From Gymnodinialimonas sp. 202GB13-11 (lineage in GTDB: Bacteria; Pseudomonadota; Alphaproteobacteria; Rhodobacterales; Rhodobacteraceae): DNA of 64,000 nucleotides. Positions 34,724 to 43,689 of this stretch are shown here, one piece after another (the stretch's first letter is position 1; each line of letters starts with the position of its first letter). The notes under the pieces are model-generated. The model was not told where the DNA came from, made no database searches, and saw nothing but the letters and a program-made list of their open reading frames with translations. The DNA lies in contig NZ_JBFRBH010000001.1 of NCBI RefSeq assembly GCF_040932485.1, positions 1,922,001 through 1,986,000 on the forward strand. The letters run 5' to 3'. The position numbers were made by a program, and so were the translations under genes.

Positions 34724-35203
34724 TTGCGCGCCCTCCCTGTTTGCGCTCCGTTCTACCCTGCCCTGCTTGCGGCTGCGACCGTGATTTTTGCCGATGGCGC
34801 CGCGGCCCAGATGCAACTCGATGAAACCTGTGTCGAGGTCGAGGGGTCAGAGACTTCTTGCGCTCACGCTGTGGCCTGTATCGGCGACGATTTGTTGCTG
34901 GTGGGGCAAGCAATTGGTTGGGATCAGGGCCTGCTGCAGGGCGAGATGTCGTCGGGCACGACTTGCACCGGAGTCTGGAGCAATATTGAGAATGTCGCGA
35001 ATTTCACCTGCGAGGATGGCATGACGGGGATCGTGACCTACTCCTTCAAGGACCCGGACACCAATGTCGCGGTCGGCGCAGGGCAGACGATTGTTGGCCT
35101 GCCGATCAACGCATGGTCGGGCGCGGATTTGGCGGCCTACATCGCGCAGACCACAGGCGCGCGCGAACTGACCTGTGGCGCACACAGCGTCACGCTCAAC
35201 TAA
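34700..35203 (+). CDS. exported cysteine-containing protein of unknown function
   Basis: About 167 residues; either ATG 34700 or 34703 could be the start. A signal peptide is suggested by FYPALLAAATVIFADGAAA-Q. The mature part has at least five Cys (ETCVEVEGSETSCAHAVACIG, TTCTGVW, FTCEDG, LTCGAH), suggesting disulfides in the periplasm. No domain is recognised. The coding start overlaps the first codons of the divergent polA, which is unusual and leaves the start uncertain. It is convergent with the TIGR02117 gene, overlapping by 8 bases. Confidence 0.6.
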   Translation: MMTFSECHLRALPVCAPFYPALLAAATVIFADGAAAQMQLDETCVEVEGSETSCAHAVACIGDDLLLVGQAIGWDQGLLQGEMSSGTTCTGVWSNIENVANFTCEDGMTGIVTYSFKDPDTNVAVGAGQTIVGLPINAWSGADLAAYIAQTTGARELTCGAHSVTLN

Positions 35204-35867
35204 GGCCCGCGCGCCAAAGTGACAGGCGCAGGCTGTAGGGGGTGGGCGTCCACGCGCCAACCGGCACGCCTGAGGCGCGCAATACGCGCCCCACCCAGGT
35301 GTTGCAGGTGCGCAAAATGTGAAACCGCCCTTCCGCTTCGACAAACCCATCGGTCGTTGTGAACCCCGCGCCCGGGATCGACGGTCCGCCGACCGTCGCC
35401 GTGATCTCCGCCAGCAATGCGTCGTATTGCGCCTGACTGAGGGCGAGGCGCGGATATTCTGCCCCCTCGAGAATTGGGCCTGTTACATCGACCCGCAGAA
35501 CAGACTCATCGCCAGTGACGGCCCGAAAGGTGGCGGACACGGTTATATCGGCATACGTGCCTGCGGTGGTGTAGAAATCCCGCGCGCCCCAGCCGACGAT
35601 AAAATGGGCCACGCCCGTGTTTTCCACTGGCACACCCGCGGGCGAGGCGAAGGCCAAAGCCGTGCGGGTCTCTTCATCGGCGGGAAGTAGGAAATCCACG
35701 TGGATCGGCCCGAAGAGTAGACCGATTTCCACATCATCGCCGGGCGGCAATTCCGTTGTCCGGCCCGGCAGAACCCCTCCAACCGTCGCCGCCACAAGAT
35801 AAACAGTCAGAATGACGAGAGCCGCCCCGGTGAGGCGGCCCACTAAACGCACGGCTGCACGCATCAC
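35196..35867 (-). CDS. TIGR02117/DUF2459 family protein
   Basis: 223 residues. An N-terminal membrane anchor ([22 protein letters not shown]) is followed by a domain with [30 protein letters not shown] and the signature [18 protein letters not shown], then WTP. These are the marks of TIGR02117/DUF2459. The conserved Cys and Trp of TCNTW suggest a papain-like active site, but no activity is established. It overlaps the zinc-finger gene by four bases. Confidence 0.85.
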   Translation of the reverse strand: MMRAAVRLVGRLTGAALVILTVYLVAATVGGVLPGRTTELPPGDDVEIGLLFGPIHVDFLLPADEETRTALAFASPAGVPVENTGVAHFIVGWGARDFYTTAGTYADITVSATFRAVTGDESVLRVDVTGPILEGAEYPRLALSQAQYDALLAEITATVGGPSIPGAGFTTTDGFVEAEGRFHILRTCNTWVGRVLRASGVPVGAWTPTPYSLRLSLWRAGLS

Positions 35868-36046
35868 TTCGACGCGTCAGCGAAATCCCGGTGCACGTAT
35901 TTCTTGTCGCAATAGCCGCATTCGACCTCGCCCGTCACACGGCTCAGCGATAGCCAAACACGCGGATGCCCAAGTGCACCTTCGCCGCCGTCACAGGCCA
36001 CGCGCCACTGGTCGACAATTTCAGTTTCGGGGGCGTCGATGCTCAT
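35864..36046 (-). CDS. small zinc-finger domain protein (NDUFS6-type CHCC)
   Basis: 60 residues with Cys18, His27, Cys43 and Cys46 ([27 protein letters not shown]). This matches the CHCC zinc-binding domain shared with the complex I subunit NDUFS6. Alphaproteobacteria often encode this short stand-alone form; association with respiratory complex I is plausible but inferred. The gene is in the size range easily missed by annotation. It overlaps the downstream TIGR02117 gene by 4 bases. Confidence 0.85.
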   Translation of the reverse strand: MSIDAPETEIVDQWRVACDGGEGALGHPRVWLSLSRVTGEVECGYCDKKYVHRDFADASK

Positions 36047-36142
36047 TGTCCGGTCGTCCTTACATCAAATCCGATGGCTCTATCGCACCTTGCCGAAATC
36101 CGGGCAAGTGGATGCTATGACGCGCCTTTCGCACGCAGCACG

Positions 36143-36526
36143 TCAAGATGCGGGCTGCAACATACGGCCAAGGGGCCGCCCGCCGAGAATATGCATATGG
36201 TAATGCGGTACTTCTTGAACCCCGGCCTCCCCAGCGTTGGAGATCGTGCGATACCCATCACCGCCCCCGCCAGGCGAAACGTTCAGGTCGGCGCAGATCT
36301 TCGCCGCCACGCGGTGGAAATCCGCGATCTCTGCATCTGAGGCTTCGGCTGCGAAATGATCGAAGCAGACGTAAGGCCCTTTGGGGATCACCAGCACATG
36401 GACAGGGGCCTGCGGGTAAATATCGGCGAAGGCCAGCGTATGTTCGGTTTCTTCCACGGTTTGATTGGGGCTCTCGCCGCGCAGGATTTTCGCGAATATG
36501 TTCTGATCGTCGTAGCTATAGGCCAT
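36143..36526 (-). CDS. HIT family nucleotide-binding protein
   Basis: 127 residues. The histidine triad VPHYHMHILGG (His-x-His-x-His) near the C-terminus is intact. The N-terminal YDDQNIFAKILRGESPNQTV and HVLVIPKGPY are typical HIT (HINT branch) sequence. These proteins hydrolyse nucleoside phosphoramidates. I chose the ATG at 36526, because GGGGA is spaced correctly for it and would touch the ATG at 36532. It lies 12 bases after the glycosyltransferase gene, likely co-transcribed. Confidence 0.93.
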   Translation of the reverse strand: MAYSYDDQNIFAKILRGESPNQTVEETEHTLAFADIYPQAPVHVLVIPKGPYVCFDHFAAEASDAEIADFHRVAAKICADLNVSPGGGGDGYRTISNAGEAGVQEVPHYHMHILGGRPLGRMLQPAS

Positions 36527-36538
36527 TGTCATCCCCGT

Positions 36539-38116
36539 TTAGTCCGCGAACAGATGCTGGGTCTCTGCCAGCTCCCGCCCCATGTCGTGGTCGATCCCAA
36601 AGAATTCCGCAAGCACGGTGCCATTCTCATCCGTACTCTTACCCTCTTTCAGGCGCCAATGCTGTTTGAACTCGGCCTCGCGGATCGCAGTCTGTTCATC
36701 GAGGAATTCGTGGCGGAGCGTTGGCAGCATGCGCCCGATCACTTCGCCCGGCGTATCCTCCGTCGCGAGACCGACGCGATGGGCATGACCCACAAGATAC
36801 TGGTCGTCAAAATGGCACTGAAGCTCAAGGATACGAGCGTTCGCACGATCTGACATGAAATCGCGCATCAAGTCGAGGTTCGCGGGATCGAGGCAGATGA
36901 TCAACTGTTCGGTCCTGTAATAGTCGAACAGCATCCGCATCAGCGCGCGCCGATGGCGGTTGCGCTTTTCAAGCGTGCGCTCGATCCCACCCAGATGAGG
37001 CACGCGGCAGCCCGCTTCATCAAACAGGTATTCTATACCCTTCACATCCAGCTTCTCAGCCGAGGCCTTTAGAAGCCGCTTGGCCACGTGCCATTTCTTG
37101 CAGACCAGCATGTAAAGGTCGCGGTCAGCTCCCAACGTGCTTTCGCGTTCCCAGAAGCGCGTGCCGAACCGTTTGCCGACACGGCCCCGCCCGGTCAGGA
37201 AGGCGTGCAGCTTCGGCCCCTCTTGTGAGGTCGCGAAATCCTTGCGCTCAGAATTCCACAAAGCGCCAAGCCTTTCCTTCAGAAGCGTCGCTTCGGGTGA
37301 GATTTTGCGCGCGAACAGGTAATCCTGGCTGATCAGGAGGTCGTACTGGTCATTATAGAACGTCACCGGCATGCCATAGTCGCTGAACATCTTGAAGGTC
37401 AGCGTCCGGCTTTCGATTTCCCGGCTAGGCACAAGGTGACGCACGAGTGTCTGGAAGAATGTCTCATCCGGGATCCACGTGGTTTTGAAGAACCGGATCA
37501 CATCGGGCCGCTGCTTGCAGAAGTCGAGGATCGCCTCAATCGTCTTGCGGCGCAGGCACCACCATTGGCTGCCGATCATGACTTGGATATCGTCGGGGAT
37601 CTTGCGCTCGAGCCGAAGCTTTTGCTGCAGGTTGAACGAGGCGTAGAACAATTTCTTGTTCTGCCGTTCGTTGAACCAGTGGCGGTAGAACAGACGCTCG
37701 CCCTTGAAGCCGGTTTTGATCCAGTCGGAATTGAAGAAGTCGAAGCTTTCGACATAGTCGACGTCGCGATCATCGAGGAATTTGTGCGCGTAGGCCGCCG
37801 ATTTGACCGAGGCACAATCGCCCGACAGCATGTAGAAATGAGAGGCCTTCGGAAACGCCTCAACTGCCGCTTCAACCGCGTGAAGCGTGGCCTGGCACAG
37901 GGACCACTCGCCCCAGCCGCACTTGATGCGCTTGGTCGCGAAGGTGACGCCCGCATTGTCTTTGAGTGCCTCGGTAATCGCAGCAAAGTCCGACGCCTTC
38001 GCGCGGGCATCGAAATGGATCGACACATAGTCACCTGTCGCCGTCAGACGCTCAGCCTGCTGAATGATGCTCGGGGCATCCTTGTGACACAGGAGAATGA
38101 AGGCGATTTTTGCCAT
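36539..38116 (-). CDS. core-2/I-branching type glycosyltransferase (GT14) with DUF5928-like C-terminus
   Basis: 525 residues. The N-terminal domain (about 1-280) resembles GT14 N-acetylglucosaminyltransferases: ILLCHKDAPSIIQQAERL, VSIHFDARAK, FYMLSGDC and MIGSQWWCLRR. The C-terminal part (about 290-525) is a separate region that I associate with DUF5928 of Rhodobacterales. No membrane helix is present, so it probably acts in the cytoplasm on a lipid-linked or nascent polysaccharide. It is divergent from a sulfotransferase gene, suggesting a surface glycan that is branched and sulfated. Confidence 0.85.
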   Translation of the reverse strand: MAKIAFILLCHKDAPSIIQQAERLTATGDYVSIHFDARAKASDFAAITEALKDNAGVTFATKRIKCGWGEWSLCQATLHAVEAAVEAFPKASHFYMLSGDCASVKSAAYAHKFLDDRDVDYVESFDFFNSDWIKTGFKGERLFYRHWFNERQNKKLFYASFNLQQKLRLERKIPDDIQVMIGSQWWCLRRKTIEAILDFCKQRPDVIRFFKTTWIPDETFFQTLVRHLVPSREIESRTLTFKMFSDYGMPVTFYNDQYDLLISQDYLFARKISPEATLLKERLGALWNSERKDFATSQEGPKLHAFLTGRGRVGKRFGTRFWERESTLGADRDLYMLVCKKWHVAKRLLKASAEKLDVKGIEYLFDEAGCRVPHLGGIERTLEKRNRHRRALMRMLFDYYRTEQLIICLDPANLDLMRDFMSDRANARILELQCHFDDQYLVGHAHRVGLATEDTPGEVIGRMLPTLRHEFLDEQTAIREAEFKQHWRLKEGKSTDENGTVLAEFFGIDHDMGRELAETQHLFAD

Positions 38117-38256
38117 GCTCGAAACATTTGCCCTTTGTGGAGGCTTATTATCCCACTCTTAATAAATAATGTGCGTTGATGCGACACCAATTCTTTGTAA
38201 ATTACGCATGTTAAGACCCGGTGGTTGAACCGGGCACAGGTAAAGGTGACGAGCAG
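38117..38256. promoter_or_regulatory. AT-rich divergent promoter region between glycosyltransferase and sulfotransferase
   Basis: This is one of the most AT-rich stretches of the window (around TTATTATCCCACTCTTAATA). It must serve both divergent genes. The sulfotransferase leader contains a hairpin, CCCGGT-GGTTGA-ACCGGG (38217-38234), ending 22 bases before the ATG. I could not fix the promoter hexamers with confidence. Confidence 0.45.
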
Positions 38257-39075
38257 ATGGGTTTCCCAGGCACCTGGATGACGACGAGCGAAAGCATGGT
38301 GTACCGCGTGGTACCCAAATGCGCCTGCTCGACGATCGGACAGATCATGTACTACACTGATAACGGTGAATTTTTCGACGGTGACATCCACGATGCCAAA
38401 GGCGGGATGCACAAATGGGCCTTTGATAACAGCCAGCCGTTGATCAGCGAAAACGTAAAAGCGAACAAGAGCTTTGCGTTCACTTGCGTGCGCAATCCCT
38501 ACACGCGCATCCTGTCATCGTTTTTCGACAAAATCTGCGGGATCCAACGCAACGGCCGTCGGTATCGCGGAAATCTGGTCCCGCTTCTGATCCAGAAATA
38601 CGGAATCGAAGTGGGCGGCGATGATGGCAAGGGCGAGTTCGACCAGATCGCCAGCTTCCGTCGGTTCCTGCTGTTTGCCCGCGACACCATCCGCTGGCGC
38701 CGCCCGATGGACCCCGACATTCACTGGTCGGCCATGTCAGGCCACGTCTCGACGTTCATTGTGAATGGCGGTCGGTATGACCGGATATTCTGGACAGAGA
38801 GCTTTAACGACGGCATGCAAGGCGTTCTGGACGCTACAGAAAATGCCAACCCCATCAAGCTCAAGGATGTGCCACGTTTCAACGAAAGTGAAGGCCACGG
38901 CCCAAAGCGTGCGCACCCGGTCGAGGATTATTTCGACGATCTGTCGATGCATCTGGTTTATGAGATCTACAAGCGCGATTTTGAGTTGTTCAAATACGAT
39001 TTCGAAAATCCGGGCAACAAGATGCCCATAGGTGAAATCGATCTGGATGAAGTGCACGCAAAACTGGGCGACTGA
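38257..39075 (+). CDS. sulfotransferase family 2 protein
   Basis: 272 residues. The PAPS-binding motifs are visible: the 5-prime phosphosulfate loop VPKCACSTIGQ and the 3-prime phosphate-binding RNPYTRILSSF. These are typical of carbohydrate sulfotransferases (HNK-1/chondroitin type). It should transfer sulfate from PAPS to a sugar, probably on a surface polysaccharide. The ATG at 38257 follows AAGG at a suitable distance; a GTG at 38221 in the same frame lies in the leader hairpin. No membrane anchor is seen. A terminator hairpin follows at 39133. Confidence 0.85.
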   Translation: MGFPGTWMTTSESMVYRVVPKCACSTIGQIMYYTDNGEFFDGDIHDAKGGMHKWAFDNSQPLISENVKANKSFAFTCVRNPYTRILSSFFDKICGIQRNGRRYRGNLVPLLIQKYGIEVGGDDGKGEFDQIASFRRFLLFARDTIRWRRPMDPDIHWSAMSGHVSTFIVNGGRYDRIFWTESFNDGMQGVLDATENANPIKLKDVPRFNESEGHGPKRAHPVEDYFDDLSMHLVYEIYKRDFELFKYDFENPGNKMPIGEIDLDEVHAKLGD

Positions 39076-39132
39076 ACCCGCCCGTTGCCGGACGCCTGAA
39101 CCGTTGCTACAAAGACGCATTATTTTTTGAGT

Positions 39133-39158
39133 GCGGTGCCTGCTGGTGCCGCTTTTAT
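39133..39158 (+). terminator. intrinsic terminator after sulfotransferase gene
   Basis: GCGGTGCC-TGCT-GGTGCCGC forms an 8-bp stem with two G-U pairs (39133-39152), followed by TTTTATT. It lies 57 bases after the sulfotransferase stop and separates it from the next operon. Confidence 0.6.
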
Positions 39159-39226
39159 TGAACGGACGCCCACCGCAGTTTAGCCTGACGGCGTTCATAA
39201 ACCTGATTTTAGCCGAGGCTTTACAA

Positions 39227-40456
39227 ATGTTTCGCGCCCCCCTTCTGGCCTCTGTGGCCGCGCTTGCCCTCTTCTCTTTGCCGCTTGCCGCGCAAAACGC
39301 CGAACTGGGCGCGCAACGCGACGCTGTATTCCAGCAGATGCTGGCCGACCCGTCGAACCGAAGCCTGATGCAGCAATATGCACAGCTTTCTGTGCAGATG
39401 CGCGATTTCGAAGGGGCCGCCGCCACGCTAGAGCGGTTGATCGACCTTGAACCCAACAACACGGCGGCTCGCGTCGAACTTGCCATCGCGTATTTCGCGC
39501 TCGGCTCCTACGCGGTCGCAGACTATCATCTGGCCGCTGCACAGGCCTCCGGTGCGCTTAGCCCCGACCAAGCCGCTCGAGTGGCCCGCTATCAGGAAGA
39601 AAGCACCGAGCGCGGCGATGGGACCGAGCTGGATGGCCGTATCGAGGCCGGCCTCGCCTTCCCTCAGGAAAGCGGTGACAATGGCGCATTCTTCAATGCT
39701 AATCTCGACTACCGGTTCGATCTGGGTGATGCGAACGTGACGATGTGGGTCACCGAATTCGCTTACACCAACTACCAGCCCGATGATGGTAGCCTGAATG
39801 CCCGTCAAAGCGCCCGGCTTCGTACGGGCCCGGAATTCCGCATCTCGGGCGACGCCTACGGCCCACGCCTTCAGCCTTACATCGAATTGGAATGGCTGGA
39901 CCGCGACCCTACGCTGACGATCAGCTATACGTCTGTGGCGGTCGGTGCGGCCTATCAGAACCCGATCAACGAACGCTTCACAGCCTATGGTGATCTGCAA
40001 TTCGGCCGCGCAAACGCAACGGATGCAACGGGCGTGGATTTCGAGTTTCACGAAGCCTCCCTCGGCCTGACCTATCGCCCGTCCCGCGACACGCGCTTCC
40101 GCCTGTCCGCCTGGGTGGAAGAACAGCGCGATGTCGATGTGGCAACGCCGCTGGCGACAAACATCTCAGGCGCACGGTTGAGCGCCCAACACGCGTTCAA
40201 CCCGAATTTCAACATCCTGCCCAACCGCTGGGTCGCTGGTGGCTTTGTGCAACTTCAGAACACCGATCGCAGCGGCTCCGGCACGATGAGCAGCTTTGAA
40301 GATCAATCCCACGGCGCATTCGTCCGGGCCTTTGTCTATGAAGATATTTACGTCGAAACCGCTTGGACGCAGGTGATGCAGGACAATGTCATTTCAGGCG
40401 TTGCCGGCAGCAGCGAAGAAAGCATCCTGTCCGTCCAACTGGGTTGGGAGTTTTAA
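39227..40456 (+). CDS. TPR-containing outer-membrane beta-barrel protein
   Basis: 409 residues with a signal peptide (MFRAPLLASVAALALFSLPLAAQ). Residues about 25-125 form TPR-like helical repeats (LMQQYAQLSVQMRDFEGAAATLERLIDLEPNN). From about 145 the sequence is a chain of amphipathic strands ending LSVQLGWEF, the C-terminal Phe expected of a BAM substrate. It is probably a surface or outer-membrane protein with a periplasmic TPR module. It is 3 bases upstream of the FecR gene, so the two form an operon. The ATG at 39227 is fixed by the signal sequence. Confidence 0.8.
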   Translation: MFRAPLLASVAALALFSLPLAAQNAELGAQRDAVFQQMLADPSNRSLMQQYAQLSVQMRDFEGAAATLERLIDLEPNNTAARVELAIAYFALGSYAVADYHLAAAQASGALSPDQAARVARYQEESTERGDGTELDGRIEAGLAFPQESGDNGAFFNANLDYRFDLGDANVTMWVTEFAYTNYQPDDGSLNARQSARLRTGPEFRISGDAYGPRLQPYIELEWLDRDPTLTISYTSVAVGAAYQNPINERFTAYGDLQFGRANATDATGVDFEFHEASLGLTYRPSRDTRFRLSAWVEEQRDVDVATPLATNISGARLSAQHAFNPNFNILPNRWVAGGFVQLQNTDRSGSGTMSSFEDQSHGAFVRAFVYEDIYVETAWTQVMQDNVISGVAGSSEESILSVQLGWEF

Positions 40457-40459
40457 TCC

Positions 40460-41278
40460 ATGTCTTTGAAACCGCTTCTTATCTCTGCTGTGACAACCTT
40501 GGCGCTGGCCTTTCCGGCAATGGCCCAAAGCATCGGCACCGTCGCCAGCTCTGAGCCGACCCTGCGCGGCACACCGCCCGGTGGCGGCACCCGCGCGCTG
40601 AGCCTTGGCACAGGCGTTGTGCAAGATGAACGCATCGCGTCGTCAGCCTCGGGTCGCGGACAAATCCTGTTCATCGACCAGACCACGCTGTCGCTGGCGC
40701 CGAACACCACGATCGTTTTGGATCAGTTCGTCTTCAACCCGAACGGCTCCGGCCAGATGGGGTTGCAAATGACCGAAGGCGCGTTGCGCTTCATCGGTGG
40801 CAGCTTAAGCCGTGAGCAGGAGGCAACCGTTGCCACGCCAACGGCCACCATCGGTATCCGAGGCTCTTCCGCGCTGATCATCCGCGCGCGGGGCGAAACG
40901 ATCACGATCTTCCTCGCAGGGGAACGTCTGTGCCTGACCAATCAAGGCGGGCAGCAATTCTGCACCAGCCGTCGTGGCGGCGTGCTGACCGAAGATGGCT
41001 ATGTCGGCCGCATCAATCCGACCTTCCTCGCGCGCGTTTTGGAATTGATTGACGGTGTCCCGCGCGGTGGCGGTGGCACGGGCCTTGGTTCAGGTGTCGA
41101 CAACCCGAACCCGTCGGATCGTGGGCCGGTTTCCACAACCGGTGAGGAATTCGACCCCGATATCTTCGACGACGATTTCACATTCGATGATCTGATTGAG
41201 TGGTTGCCAGAAACACCGCAAACGCCTGTCGATCCAACACTATGTCTGCCGCCGTTCACGAGCTCAGCTTGCTTCTGA
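40460..41278 (+). CDS. FecR-domain exported protein
   Basis: 272 residues with a signal peptide (LLISAVTTLALAFPAMAQ). A FecR domain spans about residues 45-150 (LFIDQTTLSLAPNTTIVLDQFVFN, GALRFIGGS, VATPTATIGIRGSSA). This is the soluble periplasmic type, unlike the sigma-factor regulator FecR, which has an N-terminal cytoplasmic part. The Asp/Pro-rich tail ends in Cys-Phe. It lies directly after the TPR/barrel gene and convergent to the CHASE2 cyclase, a combination that suggests joint function in envelope sensing. Confidence 0.85.
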   Translation: MSLKPLLISAVTTLALAFPAMAQSIGTVASSEPTLRGTPPGGGTRALSLGTGVVQDERIASSASGRGQILFIDQTTLSLAPNTTIVLDQFVFNPNGSGQMGLQMTEGALRFIGGSLSREQEATVATPTATIGIRGSSALIIRARGETITIFLAGERLCLTNQGGQQFCTSRRGGVLTEDGYVGRINPTFLARVLELIDGVPRGGGGTGLGSGVDNPNPSDRGPVSTTGEEFDPDIFDDDFTFDDLIEWLPETPQTPVDPTLCLPPFTSSACF

Positions 41279-41287
41279 GGGCGTAGG

Positions 41288-43483
41288 TCACCGCTTAGAA
41301 GTTGCGATAAACGCCCCTGTCCAGTCTCCTGGCGGGGGCGTTTTTCTGTATTCGCTGATCCGATCCAGATAAAGCTGCGCCAACAGGGCCGTGTTGCAGA
41401 ACGGCGCGTTCAGCTTAGCAACCCGTCCGAACGCCGCCTCAGCCCCTGCCCAGTCCCGTGCCACATAAGCCGCGCGTGCCGCATCCATGGCTGCGGCAAA
41501 TTCCTGCGCGCCATCACTCATTCGGGGCAGCACGGTCGACACTTCGACCGCATTGGCAAAGCCCTTCACCGCGATCAGGTCCAGCCCGACAGCAATCATA
41601 TGATCCGGACAGGCTGCCACGGTCGCAGGCCCTACGCAGTTGCGTGTGCCGTAGATGCGCGTGAGCCCCTCCAGCCGTGCAGCCAAAGTCACGCTATCAC
41701 CAATGCAAGTGTAAGACAGCCGGTCACGCGACCCCATCAACCCGACGGAGGCCGGTCCCGTATTCACCCCGATCCCCAGATTGATCCGCGGCAGATTTTG
41801 TGAGGTCAGGTAGAAATTCGCCTGCTCTGCCGCCTCGTTCACCGCGTTCAAAGCGCCAAGCGCGGCAGCGGCATGGTCATCGCGCATGATCGGCGCATTC
41901 CAGAACGCCATCACGGCATCGCCCATGAACTTGTCGATGGTTGCCCCATGGTCGACCAGCGCCTCAGCCACGGAACTCAGGAATGTGTTGACCAAGGTTA
42001 CGACCCGATCCGGCGGCATACCCTCCGTCACTGTCGAAAACCCGCGCATATCCACGAAGATGACAGTCAGGTCGCGCTCAGCCCCTTCAGGCGTCAGCGC
42101 AGCAGCAGGGTTCTTCTCAATCTCCGCGATCAAGGGCGGGGGAAGGAAGCGGGCGAACCGTTCGCGGATCGACCGGCGGGCACGCTCCTTGGCCAGATAA
42201 CCCAAAGTTGTGCCGGGAAGGTACACAAGCACCGTGGTCAGCACCGCCATGACCGGGCTGAACAGCAGGCCCCATTGCATAAACGCAAGTAACCCGCCCG
42301 CGACCGAACCACCGCCGAACGAAAGCGCCGCTGCAAGCCCGATTAAGGGCCGCTCCAACCGATTGAAAATCGTCAGGATCAATCCAGCCAGTGCGACGAT
42401 CAGAATCTCGAGCCCACGCATCCAGTCGGGGCGGGTCAGAAACTCCTGCGCGATGACCTGTTCGATGATCTCGGCGTGCAGCGTGACGCCTGCAATTTGC
42501 CCGTCGAGCGGAGTGGTGCGAATGTCGAAAAGCCCCTGCGCGGAGGATCCAACAAGGATGATCCTGCCAGCCAAACGCGCCTGAAGGTCAGGGTCGATCC
42601 CATCGGCCTCCAAAAGGTCGGAAACCGGTGTAACCCGGTCGGGCTGGAAGCCTGAGAAGTAAATGCGGAAGCGCCCGTCTGCTTCCAAGGGGAAACTCAG
42701 AACGCCAGTCTGCATCGCCGTTGCGGCCACTGTGCCGCCCGAGACTTCGCCCGAGGCCTGAGAGGTTTTCAATACATGCCCCCCTGCCCCTTGCGCCACG
42801 CGCAACAGCTCTGCCGACAGCGAGGGCACAAGAACGCCGCCGAAGTCAGAGACCATCGGAACGGTGCGCGTGATCCCGTCGGCATTGCGACCCAGGCTGA
42901 TTGTCCCAAGACCTGAGGCGGCAGCAGTCAGCTCTGGCAGGTTACCAATGGCGGCGGGGTAACGCGTAAGCGTGTTGGGCACCTCACCGGTTACGGCGAA
43001 GCCCGCCAGCGGTTCTGCAGGTTCGCCCTCCAACCCGCCCGCCATGGCCAGCACCACGGCGCGGCCCTGCATGGCGGTGGCAAAGCGAGCGTCGTGCGGC
43101 TCCAGCCCAAGGTCGGGCAAGGCTGGGGGCACCTGGTCGGAAAAGCGCACCCAGGATTCAGTAATCAAATCCGGTGAGGTCCGGTCCGGTTCCGGGAACA
43201 GCACATCAAAGCCCACGGCGGCCGCGCCATGTTCAAACAGCCGGTCGGTAAGTTCCGCCAAATAGGATCGCGGCCAGGGCCATTGGCCATAGGCGTCCAA
43301 CGCAGCTTCGTCGATGTCGATGATATGCACCGGCGCTTCGGGATCGTAGGCGCGCGGCTCTGTTCGTTGGTAACCGTCAAAGACAGCATCGCGCGCCCGG
43401 TCCAGGATCGGCGGCGGAAATGCGGTCAGCAAAACCATGATGACAGTCACGATCAAACCAAGCGCAAAGGTCAGGCGGTGCAT
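41288..43483 (-). CDS. CHASE2-domain adenylate cyclase
   Basis: 731 residues. One N-terminal membrane segment is followed by a periplasmic CHASE2 sensor (about residues 25-340; PVHIIDIDEAALDAYGQWPWPRSYLAEL), three membrane helices (about 355-440) and a class III cyclase domain (about 475-610). Metal-binding Asp are in FVDMRGF and DKFMGDAVMAFW, and the Lys of IDKF favours ATP. The motif IGDSVTLAARLEG has Thr where most cyclases have the transition-state Asn. It should make cAMP in response to an extracytoplasmic signal. It is convergent with the FecR gene (9-base gap). Confidence 0.9.
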   Translation of the reverse strand: MHRLTFALGLIVTVIMVLLTAFPPPILDRARDAVFDGYQRTEPRAYDPEAPVHIIDIDEAALDAYGQWPWPRSYLAELTDRLFEHGAAAVGFDVLFPEPDRTSPDLITESWVRFSDQVPPALPDLGLEPHDARFATAMQGRAVVLAMAGGLEGEPAEPLAGFAVTGEVPNTLTRYPAAIGNLPELTAAASGLGTISLGRNADGITRTVPMVSDFGGVLVPSLSAELLRVAQGAGGHVLKTSQASGEVSGGTVAATAMQTGVLSFPLEADGRFRIYFSGFQPDRVTPVSDLLEADGIDPDLQARLAGRIILVGSSAQGLFDIRTTPLDGQIAGVTLHAEIIEQVIAQEFLTRPDWMRGLEILIVALAGLILTIFNRLERPLIGLAAALSFGGGSVAGGLLAFMQWGLLFSPVMAVLTTVLVYLPGTTLGYLAKERARRSIRERFARFLPPPLIAEIEKNPAAALTPEGAERDLTVIFVDMRGFSTVTEGMPPDRVVTLVNTFLSSVAEALVDHGATIDKFMGDAVMAFWNAPIMRDDHAAAALGALNAVNEAAEQANFYLTSQNLPRINLGIGVNTGPASVGLMGSRDRLSYTCIGDSVTLAARLEGLTRIYGTRNCVGPATVAACPDHMIAVGLDLIAVKGFANAVEVSTVLPRMSDGAQEFAAAMDAARAAYVARDWAGAEAAFGRVAKLNAPFCNTALLAQLYLDRISEYRKTPPPGDWTGAFIATSKR
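41310..41346 (+). terminator. terminator of the barrel-FecR operon inside the cyclase gene
   Basis: AACGCCCC (41310-41317) pairs with GGGGCGTT (41335-41342), with a 17-base loop, followed by TTTTTCTG on the plus strand. It lies 31 bases after the FecR stop but within the last codons of the convergent cyclase gene, so the stem is also coding sequence on the minus strand. Confidence 0.75.
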
Positions 43484-43689
43484 GGCGCGATCCTGGCATG
43501 GCTTGGCAGATCAATGATCACGGGTCCCGGTCTCCGGTTCCTGGCGGGGCTATCGCGGGACATTGGCCGAATTTTTGTGTCGTAGCAAACCCTTCGCCTG
43601 TCGTTTCCCCATTTGACTCGGGGCGGGTTTGCGCGCCACAGTTCCGGCTGGCACGGGCGCCCCTTCTACCGTTGCAAAGGATTTACGGT

